Shown piece after piece: positions 8,616-16,683 of a DNA stretch of 64,000 nucleotides. The DNA is from Fimbriimonadaceae bacterium (lineage in GTDB: Bacteria; Armatimonadota; Fimbriimonadia; Fimbriimonadales; Fimbriimonadaceae): contig CP075366.1 in the NCBI GenBank assembly GCA_019454145.1, forward strand, positions 1,219,564 to 1,283,563, in the 5' to 3' direction. Both the position numbers and the translations under genes were made by a program. How positions within the stretch are numbered: position 1 is the stretch's first letter; each line of letters opens with the position of its first letter. Under the pieces are notes generated by a model that was given only the letters and a program-made list of their open reading frames with translations, had not been told where the DNA came from and ran no database searches.

Positions 8616-10352
8616 ATGCAACGATTTACAAATTCTGTAGTAATGATGCTGATTTGTATCCTCTGCATGGTTCCTGCAATTGGCTACGGTCAGGGTGACT
8701 TTACGTTTTTCGGATCAAATGAAGCAGATCCTGGAGTTATCTCAACGCACGCTGGAAAAGTGACCTTTGCTCAAAACCTAAGCAACATCGAGTTCGGTGT
8801 CAGATTCGACACGCACAATTATTTTCAGTCCACGCTTCTTGAATCGCCCGGACTCTCCGCATATGTTGCTCGAGTGCCGGAAATTTTCTTCAGACTTTCC
8901 GAAGTCCAGGCAAATGAAATACGTGATTTCAACCTGAAAATTGCCCCTAAATCAGATTACCGAGGCGTGATTACCTTTACTTTTTTCTGCCGATTCCAAA
9001 ACACTCGTCAATACCTTTTCTCCAAGGTGTATTCAGTCAGCGTCGGACAACTCCCAGCACCAGCCATGACGGTGCCCGTCGCAAACGAAAACATTGCTTG
9101 CTCACCGGTCTTTCGTGGAGTTGCAAACCTAACCTATCCACAAGATATTCAGTATCAAATAGAAGTCACTGGCCCAACAAATAAGACGATCACGCTTCCA
9201 GCCCAACCTTCAAACAACACATTTACCTACTACACGCCGCTCGAAGATGGATTTCAGCCAGGAAACTATACATGGCGGACCAGAGCTTTAGATAGCCGAG
9301 GCAAACCTGGCTTGTGGAGTGGCATCTACAATAACGTTGTTTATGGAGGCTTAGATATGGCGGGCACGGCTTCGCAATCTTTCCTCAATTCCATGCGGGC
9401 AGCAGGATGGAGTTCATTCTTTGCCGCTGCCTGGGGCGGTCGAAATATCTGGACACCCGCCGCAACAAATTTGATTCGAGCAAACAATGCCGGATTTAAG
9501 GTTGCCGCTTATGCCTTCTTGAACTTTGATAACAGTTCAACAATAGCCGGAGCACCGGCAAATCAAACTGGCCAGTGGCAAGTTGACCAGGGCTTAAAAG
9601 CAATCGGTTTCGTCGGAAATAAAAGTTCGTTGCCTTACGACCTTAAATACTTTATGATCGATATTGAAAACGCCTACCAGGGAACCATGGCTCCTGACGA
9701 CCGGGTTCAACGCATTGCCGAAGCCGTGCAACACGTGCGGAATCTCGGATTTTGGCCGATGATCTACACCCGTAACGAGGGCAGCAATCAGTGGTGGAAT
9801 CTGTACACCAACTCTAGTGACGAATTCAGAGAAATGCCCTTGTGGGATTCAAAACCAGAAGTGGGAACGGCTATTTATAAAGATCACCTCACGCTCAGCA
9901 ATGGAAGCCCGTGGGTTCCTTATGGGGGCTGGGAAGTCCGAGGCGGAAAGCAGTATTACCTTGATGTCACCGTGCTCGGACATCGCGTAGATTTCAGTGT
10001 TTGGGATCCTGAGGTTTGGAATGTGAACAGCCCAGATCCTGGCGCAATCAATGTGTATCCGGCCAACGTTTCCATCGTTCGCACTGCCACCAACACGTAT
10101 AAGGTCACCGTTACATTGGCAAACAATGGCACCGTTGAAGCGTACGGAGTGCGGCTGGGGAACGCAACCCTTGGTGCCCAAAGTCTGACCGGACGTCAAA
10201 CTCTGGGCCTGATCGCGCCAGATGGATCCAGGGCGGGAGTTTATGAGTTTCCGTTCAGCGCAGGTAATCCAGGAACTTCTGTTCAGCTCTCATTTACTGT
10301 ATGGACTGGAAATGGCTCTCAAACCCATACAGGATTTGTAAACCTTCCTTAA
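8616..10352 (+). CDS. Secreted GH25-like glycoside hydrolase with C-terminal beta domain
   Basis: About 578 residues. Signal peptide 1-26 (ends GYGQG), a beta-rich N-terminal part, an FN3-like segment (~150-245), then a TIM-barrel-like domain (~248-450) starting GGLDMAGTASQSF and containing KYFMIDIENAYQG and GFWPMIYTRNEG. A D-x-E on a strand plus a later MIYTRN strand is what lysozyme-type GH25 or related DUF1906 barrels show. The C-terminal ~110 residues look like a CARDB-type adhesive beta domain. GAGGA and AGAGGA lie upstream of ATG 8616; a TTG at 8613 is less likely. Muramidase activity is inferred, not shown. Confidence 0.7.
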   Translation: MQRFTNSVVMMLICILCMVPAIGYGQGDFTFFGSNEADPGVISTHAGKVTFAQNLSNIEFGVRFDTHNYFQSTLLESPGLSAYVARVPEIFFRLSEVQANEIRDFNLKIAPKSDYRGVITFTFFCRFQNTRQYLFSKVYSVSVGQLPAPAMTVPVANENIACSPVFRGVANLTYPQDIQYQIEVTGPTNKTITLPAQPSNNTFTYYTPLEDGFQPGNYTWRTRALDSRGKPGLWSGIYNNVVYGGLDMAGTASQSFLNSMRAAGWSSFFAAAWGGRNIWTPAATNLIRANNAGFKVAAYAFLNFDNSSTIAGAPANQTGQWQVDQGLKAIGFVGNKSSLPYDLKYFMIDIENAYQGTMAPDDRVQRIAEAVQHVRNLGFWPMIYTRNEGSNQWWNLYTNSSDEFREMPLWDSKPEVGTAIYKDHLTLSNGSPWVPYGGWEVRGGKQYYLDVTVLGHRVDFSVWDPEVWNVNSPDPGAINVYPANVSIVRTATNTYKVTVTLANNGTVEAYGVRLGNATLGAQSLTGRQTLGLIAPDGSRAGVYEFPFSAGNPGTSVQLSFTVWTGNGSQTHTGFVNLP

Positions 10353-10396
10353 ACTAATTGCAACGAACACGAAGATGCGGTTCGTAAACAAATTCA

Positions 10397-11008
10397 ATGG
10401 CAATAAAAGGGCGAAGATTGTTAGTACTCGCTGGAGTACCGATTTTAATAGCGGGCGGAATTGTATTTGCCGGGCGTGACCTGCTTTTCCCGCCTATAAC
10501 ATTGATCGAGGGCATTCCTTCAGTTGTATCAGCTGTGCAACCCGAGATTGAATCCGCCAAAGTTGCCCACATTGAAAAAGGAAACAAGTACATTTGGGGC
10601 GCAAACGATTGCTCGATTTTTGTGATGGATTACATCAAAGCCTGTGGCAAAGTTGTTCCATTTCGCCCGACCACTCAAACTTTGATGAACCCGATTGCTA
10701 CACAAGCGATGGGGTTTAGCGAGACCAACTCAACGCCTAAAACCGGAGATATTCTGGTTTACCGCTACCAAAACAGCAAAAACGAATGGAAAGGGCATAC
10801 GGGCGTAGTGGTTTGGTACAACGATTCTCTTTGGGTGGCCCACAACACACCGACCCACAATGGTTTGGTAGTTCAGCGACTCGATAAATTTGATGAACAA
10901 GCTCACCGACTCACTAAGGGGAAAGAGACTTCCTACAAAACGCTTCGCCGAAATGATTACGAAAACTGGTACGCCAGCTTCAAAAAACGTCGCGAACAAG
11001 CGCTCTGA
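10397..11008 (+). CDS. Membrane-anchored NlpC/P60- or CHAP-like peptidase
   Basis: 203 residues. An N-terminal membrane segment (residues 7-25) holds the rest outside the cytoplasm. The likely catalytic cysteine is in WGANDCSIFVMDYI (near 74) and the histidine in WKGHTGVVVWYNDSLWVAHN (near 136), with TPKTGDILVYRY between them, the order of NlpC/P60 and CHAP amidases. It follows the GH25-like gene by 44 bases on the same strand, so the pair may act together on cell wall. Family assignment from motif order only. Confidence 0.7.
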   Translation: MAIKGRRLLVLAGVPILIAGGIVFAGRDLLFPPITLIEGIPSVVSAVQPEIESAKVAHIEKGNKYIWGANDCSIFVMDYIKACGKVVPFRPTTQTLMNPIATQAMGFSETNSTPKTGDILVYRYQNSKNEWKGHTGVVVWYNDSLWVAHNTPTHNGLVVQRLDKFDEQAHRLTKGKETSYKTLRRNDYENWYASFKKRREQAL

Positions 11009-11017
11009 ATCAGCCCC

Positions 11018-11047
11018 TTGACTCGCTTTTGAACCCAGGTAACCTGG
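11018..11047 (+). promoter_or_regulatory. Promoter of the thiolase gene with palindromic -10
   Basis: TTGACT (11018-11023), 16 bases, then TAACCT (11040-11045), which ends 6 bases before the ATG at 11052, placing the expected transcript start at or beside the ATG. The -10 sits in a 13-bp perfect palindrome, CCAGGTAACCTGG (11035-11047), a candidate operator. Confidence 0.5.
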
Positions 11048-11051
11048 AATC

Positions 11052-12236
11052 ATGTCCGACAATGCCGTCTATATCATCTCAGGCAAGCGAACCCCGATTG
11101 CCGCTTTCCAAGGTGCATTTGCTTCCCTAACTGCCCCTCAACTCGGAGCAACCGCAATTCACGCAGCCTTAGAAGCCGCCGGAGTTTCACCTGAAAACGT
11201 TGATGAAGTTCTGATGGGCAACGTTCTCAGTGCTGGAATCGGCCAAGCACCTGCTCGCCAAGCTAGCAAAGGTGCGGGAATCCCCGATTCTGTTCCATGC
11301 ACCACCGTGAACAAAGTGTGTGGTTCGGGCATGAAAACCGTTATGATGGCGGCCCAAGCGATCAAGTGCGGCGATGCTCACATCGTCGTTGCGGGTGGCA
11401 TGGAATCCATGACCAACACGCCTTACGCTCTCCCAACTGCGCGAGCCGGAATGAGAATGGGCAACCAAACTGCGGTTGACCTCATGATCAACGACGGCCT
11501 CTGGGATCCTTACGACAACATGCACATGGGTTCTTGCGGCGACCTCTGCGCCAGCGAAAAAGGTTTCAGTCGTGAAGAATTAGATAACTTCTCCGCTGAA
11601 TCCTACAAACGAGCACTGGCGGCTCAGCAGGCAGGAAAGTTCCAAAATGAAATCACTGCGGTTTCTGTCCCCCAGCGAAAAGGCGACCCGATCGTAGTCA
11701 CCGAAGATGAAGAGCCTGGCCGTGGACGACCAGACAAGCTCCCCGAACTTCGCCCTGCGTTTAGCAAAGAAGGAGTCACCACCGCCGGAAACGCGAGTTC
11801 CATTAACGATGGAGCCGCCGCGATGATCCTGGCTTCTGCCGAGGCAGTTGAAAAGTACGGGCTCAAGCCAATTGGCAAAATCACGGCTTACACTCAGCAC
11901 GCGCAAGAACCCAAGTGGTTCACCACCGCGCCAGCTCAAGCCGTGCAAAAGCTCCTCGATAAAACCGGGCTTACCGTCGCCGATATCGACCTTTTTGAAA
12001 TCAACGAAGCATTTGCCGTCGTCGCCATGACCACTGCCAAGGACGTTGGAATTCCTTCTGAAAAGCTAAACGTCAACGGTGGAGCGGTTTCTATTGGTCA
12101 CCCGATCGGCGCGACCGGAACCCGGTTGGTTCTCACCGCGCTTCATGAGCTGATCCGCACCGGCGGCAAACGCGCTATCGCGAGTCCCTGCATCGGCGGC
12201 GGCGAAGCAACCGCCGTGCTAATTGAAACCTTATAA
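11052..12236 (+). CDS. Acetyl-CoA acetyltransferase (thiolase)
   Basis: 394 residues, full thiolase length. Active-site cysteine Cys90 in NKVCGSGMK, then His350 in SIGHPIGATG and Cys380 in SPCIGGGEA; SMTNTPYALP and FEINEAFAVV are also typical of degradative/biosynthetic acetyl-CoA acetyltransferases. It converts two acetyl-CoA to acetoacetyl-CoA or the reverse, serving fatty-acid and amino-acid (for example leucine) oxidation. It stands alone with its own promoter and ends at an inverted repeat. The family is certain; the direction of the reaction is not. Confidence 0.95.
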   Translation: MSDNAVYIISGKRTPIAAFQGAFASLTAPQLGATAIHAALEAAGVSPENVDEVLMGNVLSAGIGQAPARQASKGAGIPDSVPCTTVNKVCGSGMKTVMMAAQAIKCGDAHIVVAGGMESMTNTPYALPTARAGMRMGNQTAVDLMINDGLWDPYDNMHMGSCGDLCASEKGFSREELDNFSAESYKRALAAQQAGKFQNEITAVSVPQRKGDPIVVTEDEEPGRGRPDKLPELRPAFSKEGVTTAGNASSINDGAAAMILASAEAVEKYGLKPIGKITAYTQHAQEPKWFTTAPAQAVQKLLDKTGLTVADIDLFEINEAFAVVAMTTAKDVGIPSEKLNVNGGAVSIGHPIGATGTRLVLTALHELIRTGGKRAIASPCIGGGEATAVLIETL

Positions 12237-12247
12237 TTTCGCTCGAT

Positions 12248-12271
12248 TTCCTCCCCAATTCTGGGGAGGAA
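12248..12271. terminator. Perfect hairpin between convergent genes
   Basis: A 10-bp perfect stem (TTCCTCCCCA with TGGGGAGGAA) with a 4-base loop lies between the convergent thiolase and DUF1287 genes. Neither side has a good T-run, so it may be a weak bidirectional terminator or a copy of an intergenic repeat; AGGAGGGG follows at 12276. Confidence 0.5.
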
Positions 12272-12291
12272 TAAAAGGAGGGGTTAATTGA

Positions 12292-12990
12292 TCACTTATC
12301 TTTCGGACACCTGAAGTGCCCGACAATCTGCCAGCGGTGCAAAACATCTGCCTCACACGTTTGCGGGCCGACATTATGAATGATCATCGGGTCGCCGTTT
12401 TTAGATAACGTATCACTCACTACTCCGACATGATCTAAGCCACCAGGAAGCTTCCAAAAGATCACATCGCCCGGGCGATACATGAGCTGGCCCTTATCAA
12501 CTAATGGCAACTCATCTCCATGCCGTTGGAAAAATTGAATAAGATTGGGGCAACGCCGATGGTCGATGTTCGTATCCGGAACAAGGATTCGAGGATATTG
12601 AACCAGCTTGGCGTCTTCGTGAACCAGCTTTTGCAGATCGTATCCCGCATGGCGAAAAGCCCGAATAACAACATCCACGCACGCACCTCGGTTCGCCGGA
12701 ACATCTCCGTTGGGATAATCAATTGAATAGTATTTGCCCGTGTATTGAGCGGGATTCACGAGTTGCATCCTCGCACCCTCCACAATAAAATCGGCTTTGG
12801 TCACGGGCTTTGGTGGCTTGATGCTGTTATCAGCGCGAAAACCGGCGGCAATAGCACGAGATTTTGCCGCCCAAGCATAGTTATTCAATTGAATTGGAAT
12901 CCAGACAGCTGCTAGTAAACCTATGCCAAACAAACTTGCAACAATCCGCCAACGCTTTTGCATATACACGCTTAACGCAATAGGATGCAT
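12292..12990 (-). CDS. DUF1287 family exported protein (NlpC/P60-like)
   Basis: About 232 residues with an N-terminal membrane/signal segment. The family signature is plain: YPNGDVPANRGACVDVVIRAF with the presumed catalytic cysteine, LQKLVHEDA, PDTNIDHRRCPNL, YRPGDVIFWKLPGGLDHVGVVSD with the presumed histidine, and IIHNVGP. The fold is thought to be papain-like; the substrate is not established, peptidoglycan being the usual guess. Start: ATG 12990 (GTG 12993 just before); ATG 12963 cannot be excluded. Confidence 0.88.
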   Translation of the reverse strand: MHPIALSVYMQKRWRIVASLFGIGLLAAVWIPIQLNNYAWAAKSRAIAAGFRADNSIKPPKPVTKADFIVEGARMQLVNPAQYTGKYYSIDYPNGDVPANRGACVDVVIRAFRHAGYDLQKLVHEDAKLVQYPRILVPDTNIDHRRCPNLIQFFQRHGDELPLVDKGQLMYRPGDVIFWKLPGGLDHVGVVSDTLSKNGDPMIIHNVGPQTCEADVLHRWQIVGHFRCPKDK

Positions 12991-13037
12991 CACTCGTTTC
13001 AGAATTGTACGAGGAACTTAAAACTTACGATCATCTG

Positions 13038-13043
13038 TATAAT
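13038..13043 (+). promoter_or_regulatory. Consensus -10 (TATAAT) 6 bases before the start codon
   Basis: A perfect TATAAT ends 6 bases before the ATG at 13050. No ribosome binding site and no clear -35 hexamer. This is the cleanest leaderless-type start in the window. Confidence 0.6.
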
Positions 13044-13049
13044 CTCTAC

Positions 13050-13730
13050 ATGCTTTCCGCAACGCTTGCCCTCATCATGAGCACTCAAGAACTCAAACTC
13101 CCGCCCATGGAAACGAATACTCTCCTAATTTTCAAATCTGGCACGAGGCCTGAAGGCATTACTCAAGAAGCAATTGAGGAAATGCAGAAAGAACATCTTG
13201 CGAATCTAACTCGGCTGTGGAACGAGAAAAAATCTCCCGTAGCTGGCCCTTTTGAGAATGGGGGAGATTTTCGAGGCATCGTGTTACTCAAACTTCCAAA
13301 AGATAAAGTCGCTGCAGAATTCGAGCAAGACCCTTACGTTAAGAATGGTTTACTAAAGATCGAGCTCTATTCCTGGATGAATCCAAAAGATATTTTCAGC
13401 TGGGAATATAACGGCGAAATGGAAAAAGTCACCTTTGGTTGGGTGAAAAAAGGGCCGAATTACAAAGAGGATAATTCGCCAGAAGCACAGGCAGACTTCC
13501 TTAAACACGTAAACCTTAACCTCGATATGATGCGGAACGGAAGCGCGGGAGTTGTCGGGCCGCTCACCGAAGCTAACGATTGGGCTCTAGGCGTCTATAT
13601 CTTTCTGACCGACAAGCCTGAAAAAGTGAAAGAGATCACAAAGGATGATCCGCATCTCAAGTCTGGTCGGCTGGTGATGGAAACCAAAAGCCTTTGGATT
13701 GGAAAAGGGTTGTTCAAGAAACTTAAGTAA
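13050..13730 (+). CDS. Exported protein with two YCII-like domains
   Basis: About 226 residues. The start MLSATLALIMSTQ looks like a short signal peptide. Two YCII-like (ferredoxin-fold) repeats follow: residues ~20-115 (TLLIFKSG, HLANLTRLWNEKKSPVAGPF, FRGIVLLKL, DPYVKNGLL) and ~125-226 (VTFGWVKKGPNY, FLKHVNLNLDMMRNGSAGVVGPL, LGVYIFLTD, DPHLKSGRLVME). YCII proteins have been linked to small-molecule chemistry, but no activity can be assigned. The start is fixed by the consensus TATAAT 6 bases upstream; the longer frame to 13005 begins with TTG and would include the promoter. Confidence 0.8.
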   Translation: MLSATLALIMSTQELKLPPMETNTLLIFKSGTRPEGITQEAIEEMQKEHLANLTRLWNEKKSPVAGPFENGGDFRGIVLLKLPKDKVAAEFEQDPYVKNGLLKIELYSWMNPKDIFSWEYNGEMEKVTFGWVKKGPNYKEDNSPEAQADFLKHVNLNLDMMRNGSAGVVGPLTEANDWALGVYIFLTDKPEKVKEITKDDPHLKSGRLVMETKSLWIGKGLFKKLK

Positions 13731-13846
13731 TCATTCCCAAGCTGGCGGGTGAGCACTTGTATTGTCTCCCCCGCCAGTTCAAAACTATGTGTTTTGAATA
13801 TGTTCCAATTTAGTTCGACCAATTTTCCAAGGAGTTCTTGCATATA

Positions 13847-13905
13847 TGTGGAAAACCCATAGGGTTTTCCACACCTAGGTTCAAAACCCTGTACAGTTCT
13901 CCACA
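13847..13905. other. DnaA-box-like cluster and 12-bp inverted repeat between convergent genes
   Basis: TGTGGAAAACCC and GGGTTTTCCACA form a perfect 12-bp inverted repeat with 3 bases between (13847-13873), and TTCTCCACA follows at 13897-13905. TTTTCCACA differs from the DnaA box TTATCCACA by one base. An A+T-rich stretch follows to 13994. No origin-associated genes are near, so it may simply be a hairpin. Confidence 0.35.
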
Positions 13906-13994
13906 TTTTTGGGAAGAACTTCTCCAAGAATTAATGAAATCTTTACACAAGATAAATGTCTTACTCGTTGTTTGTACAAGTTTCAGCAAAATCT

Positions 13995-14363
13995 CTAATG
14001 AGTATGCGCATTAGCCAAAAGATGGCTATTTCCGTTCATAAAGCCGGCCACAGTCAGCGAAACAACCAGTGCTGCGACAAACCACATCGTGCCGATTCGC
14101 ACCCTTCGCTTAGAATGAATTTCTGATTGGCAGGTGCCACATTCGTGGCAGGCATGAGGTTTGCGGTAAGCCGACCAAAAGCCAATACCCAGGCTGATTG
14201 CCGAAAAACCGATCAACCAATACCGGATCGGTTCCAGAATTGAAAGCCAACCTGCCCCGACGCTCACGCCTCCAAATGCAAACAGCACAGTTGGCCCGCA
14301 ACAAGGCACATGGGCCAGTAAAGCCAAAGCCCCCGAACTGATCGCCGCCACTGCAGATTTCAT
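13995..14363 (-). CDS. MerT-like heavy-metal transport membrane protein
   Basis: 122 residues with about three membrane segments. The first carries the vicinal cysteine pair HVPCCGPTVLFAFGG, followed by LSILEPIRYWLIG, the layout of MerT mercuric transporters (CC in helix 1, LEPYRP after helix 1). A loop CHECGTC supplies more thiols, and the C-terminus ends in a histidine-rich AHTH. It likely moves a thiophilic metal ion across the inner membrane. No merA, merP or merR is adjacent. Its promoter carries a palindrome. Confidence 0.75.
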   Translation of the reverse strand: MKSAVAAISSGALALLAHVPCCGPTVLFAFGGVSVGAGWLSILEPIRYWLIGFSAISLGIGFWSAYRKPHACHECGTCQSEIHSKRRVRIGTMWFVAALVVSLTVAGFMNGNSHLLANAHTH

Positions 14364-14365
14364 AC

Positions 14366-14380
14366 TGCAATATTATTGCA
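14366..14380 (-). promoter_or_regulatory. 15-bp palindrome over the -10 of the MerT-like gene
   Basis: TGCAATA-N-TATTGCA, perfect on both arms, starts 3 bases upstream of the ATG. On the minus strand TAATAT within it ends 6 bases before the ATG. A symmetric site over a -10 next to a metal-transport gene is a likely operator for a metal-sensing repressor. Inference. Confidence 0.5.
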
Positions 14381-14418
14381 AAAAGGATATTGTCCCAAGG
14401 ACTTTTTAGCTTTCTTCG

Positions 14419-16683
14419 TTAAAAACCAAAGCCACCGGTTCCGCCGATGCTTTGACCCCGGCGGCCGGTTCCAAAATCGCTACCGAACGGAAGCGCCTTA
14501 ATGCGGATGTAGAACGCAATCTGCCGCCCCGAGCGGAACCCGCTCCTAAAGTCCGTTATTTCCAAAACGGCTTCCGTGCAGTGCAAATCATAAGAAATCT
14601 GGTACTGCTGAGCTTCTAACTGCTTGGTGTAGCCGTTGTAGAACAGAACCGCGTTGGTTGAAATCTGCCCCCATTTGAACCCTTCGATCTGCAAGCTTCC
14701 CGCCGCCCAAACCGCTCTTTGACCATCATAACGTGCTGAAGCTGAGACTCCTGTTCCTCCGATTTTGAACCGGCTGTCTGCCCTAAACAATCCCCAAGTT
14801 TGGTTGAAAGTATCGTAATTCGCCGCAAATTGAAAGTAAGAATCGTAGCCGTTGTAAGTAGAGGAGTAAGTGACGATCTGCCATGGAGTTTGCTGGCGCT
14901 CAATCGCTAAAACATCATAGCCAGTAGTTAACGAAGATGTCCAACCCTTGCCATGATCCACGTCGGCTCCAAACTGGAACACGTCATTTTGACCCACAAA
15001 ATCAATCGCTAACGGCGTGAACCCAAACTGCTTTTGATTGCGGTAAGAAAGCCGCAAGTTAGAGTTATAACCGAATTGATAGCGCAGGTTTCCGCCGTAA
15101 CCCAATACATATTGAGCCGTATCATCGCTATAAAGCCCTTGGCGATAAGCCCCGTTCCAGTCTAGTGAAAAACCTCGACCAAGTTCTTCCCGGCGATTAA
15201 GATCAGTCGCAAATGTCATACGAGTGATTGGATCACCCCCTGGGTTTCTGAGCTCACCGATACTTGCTTCGAGCCTGGTCGGCCAATTTCGTCCTGCCTT
15301 TGGGCCAAACAAACGAGTGGTATCGCTACGAAGCGTTAGCAGGGGCGTTCGGTCACTAGCACTGGAAAACGATTGGGAATCGCCGATCGGGATGCTCCGC
15401 TGGAAAAGCAAATCAGCGGCGAAGGAGCGTAGTTCTTGATAACCCTGGAACCGCACATCCACCCGCTCGCTTTCACTCAAAACCGATCCAGAGTTAATGC
15501 TTTGAGACTTTGACCAAGTTGTCGAAATGTTGGTGCGTGTGTTCTTGCCGAATTGGCGAACATCGGAAGCCGTAAGCGATTCCGTAACCGAAGTAAATGC
15601 CCCCGTATCCGAACTGTTCCGGAAATATCCGAGCGTTGACTGCCCCGCTCCAGATGGAATCGTGAGTTGAGCTCGGCTAGAAAGAAGTGAACTGGAAGGT
15701 GCGGTTAGGTAGTTGTTCCGCTGAAATCTTGCGTCTACATCCAGCCGAGATGCGCCGAGCAGTTGCTGATGGCGAAGATTGCCAACTAAAGAATTCTGCG
15801 TTCCCGTGAGTCCGTATGCTCCCACAGAACCGCTCATGAACTGAGTGTCATAGCCGAGTTCTCCGCCCACTCCAAATCCTAGCTTGGACATGTAATCCAA
15901 GCGGGTTTCAAACCTGTCTTCGCCCCGCAACGGCGTGATGTAGCGGGATTTTACAAAATAACCTTCGTCCTGGCTCTGCCCAAATTCAGGCAGGTAGCGT
16001 GGGCGGTCGTCCAGCAATGGAATGTAGAGATACGGCAAACCAAGCACACGCCTGCCAAGAATAACTAGCCCGAAATCTCGGAAAACGATCTTTTTGCCCG
16101 GTACAACCTCGGTACTGCCTGCATCGAAAGCGAAGTGAGGGTGATCCAGATCGCATGGAGTAAGCGTGCCATCGTAGAGATGAAAATGCGGATCGCGTAG
16201 GCTGGCTTTTCCGCCGCTGACATAAAACGGCCCGGTGGTCAATCCCTGCGTGCGCTCGGGAGTGATCACGGCTTTCCCTCCCTCTAACATATAGGTATCT
16301 TCCTTAAAATTTACTCTTATCGTATCGCCTTGGATAACATCGCCTTCACCCGTCAGGCTTCCTCCACCCGATAAAACATAGATGTCAGTCGCCGAATCTC
16401 CTTCGATTTTTGCCGCTTTTAATGTGTAGCCTTTGTATTCAAGATGGACATTCCCTTCAAAAACAGTCACAGTTCCGCGCGTGTAGGATTTATCCGCGTT
16501 GACGATTGTCAGCGGCTGTCTTGTCTGATTATTTGGAGGCGGCAAAACTCCTTGTTGGCTTGATCCGACGTCCTGGTTTGGGAGCAAATCTACTGAGGAA
16601 AGTATAGGTTCTTTGCCAGATTCTTGGGAAAATCCGATACCCGCAACACCTAAAATTGCTGCCAAGCAGAGACTCCGAATCAC
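14419..16683 (-). CDS. lptD: LptD-like LPS-assembly outer-membrane protein (OstA domain plus barrel)
   Basis: 754 residues. A signal peptide (CLAAILGVAGIGFSQ) leads to an OstA/LptA-like domain (~60-200: VTVFEGNVHLEYKGYTLKAAKIE, GEGDVIQGDTIRV, YMLEGGKAVITPE). Then comes the LptD junction region with YLYIPLLDDRPRYLPEFG and a long C-terminal part of amphipathic strands ending GFGF. In known systems LptD inserts lipopolysaccharide into the outer leaflet. The start is GTG 16683: GGAGG lies 6 bases upstream and GTGA overlaps the lptF/G stop; a longer frame to 16764 has no such signal. Last gene of the glnE-plsY-lpt chain. Confidence 0.85.
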   Translation of the reverse strand: MIRSLCLAAILGVAGIGFSQESGKEPILSSVDLLPNQDVGSSQQGVLPPPNNQTRQPLTIVNADKSYTRGTVTVFEGNVHLEYKGYTLKAAKIEGDSATDIYVLSGGGSLTGEGDVIQGDTIRVNFKEDTYMLEGGKAVITPERTQGLTTGPFYVSGGKASLRDPHFHLYDGTLTPCDLDHPHFAFDAGSTEVVPGKKIVFRDFGLVILGRRVLGLPYLYIPLLDDRPRYLPEFGQSQDEGYFVKSRYITPLRGEDRFETRLDYMSKLGFGVGGELGYDTQFMSGSVGAYGLTGTQNSLVGNLRHQQLLGASRLDVDARFQRNNYLTAPSSSLLSSRAQLTIPSGAGQSTLGYFRNSSDTGAFTSVTESLTASDVRQFGKNTRTNISTTWSKSQSINSGSVLSESERVDVRFQGYQELRSFAADLLFQRSIPIGDSQSFSSASDRTPLLTLRSDTTRLFGPKAGRNWPTRLEASIGELRNPGGDPITRMTFATDLNRREELGRGFSLDWNGAYRQGLYSDDTAQYVLGYGGNLRYQFGYNSNLRLSYRNQKQFGFTPLAIDFVGQNDVFQFGADVDHGKGWTSSLTTGYDVLAIERQQTPWQIVTYSSTYNGYDSYFQFAANYDTFNQTWGLFRADSRFKIGGTGVSASARYDGQRAVWAAGSLQIEGFKWGQISTNAVLFYNGYTKQLEAQQYQISYDLHCTEAVLEITDFRSGFRSGRQIAFYIRIKALPFGSDFGTGRRGQSIGGTGGFGF

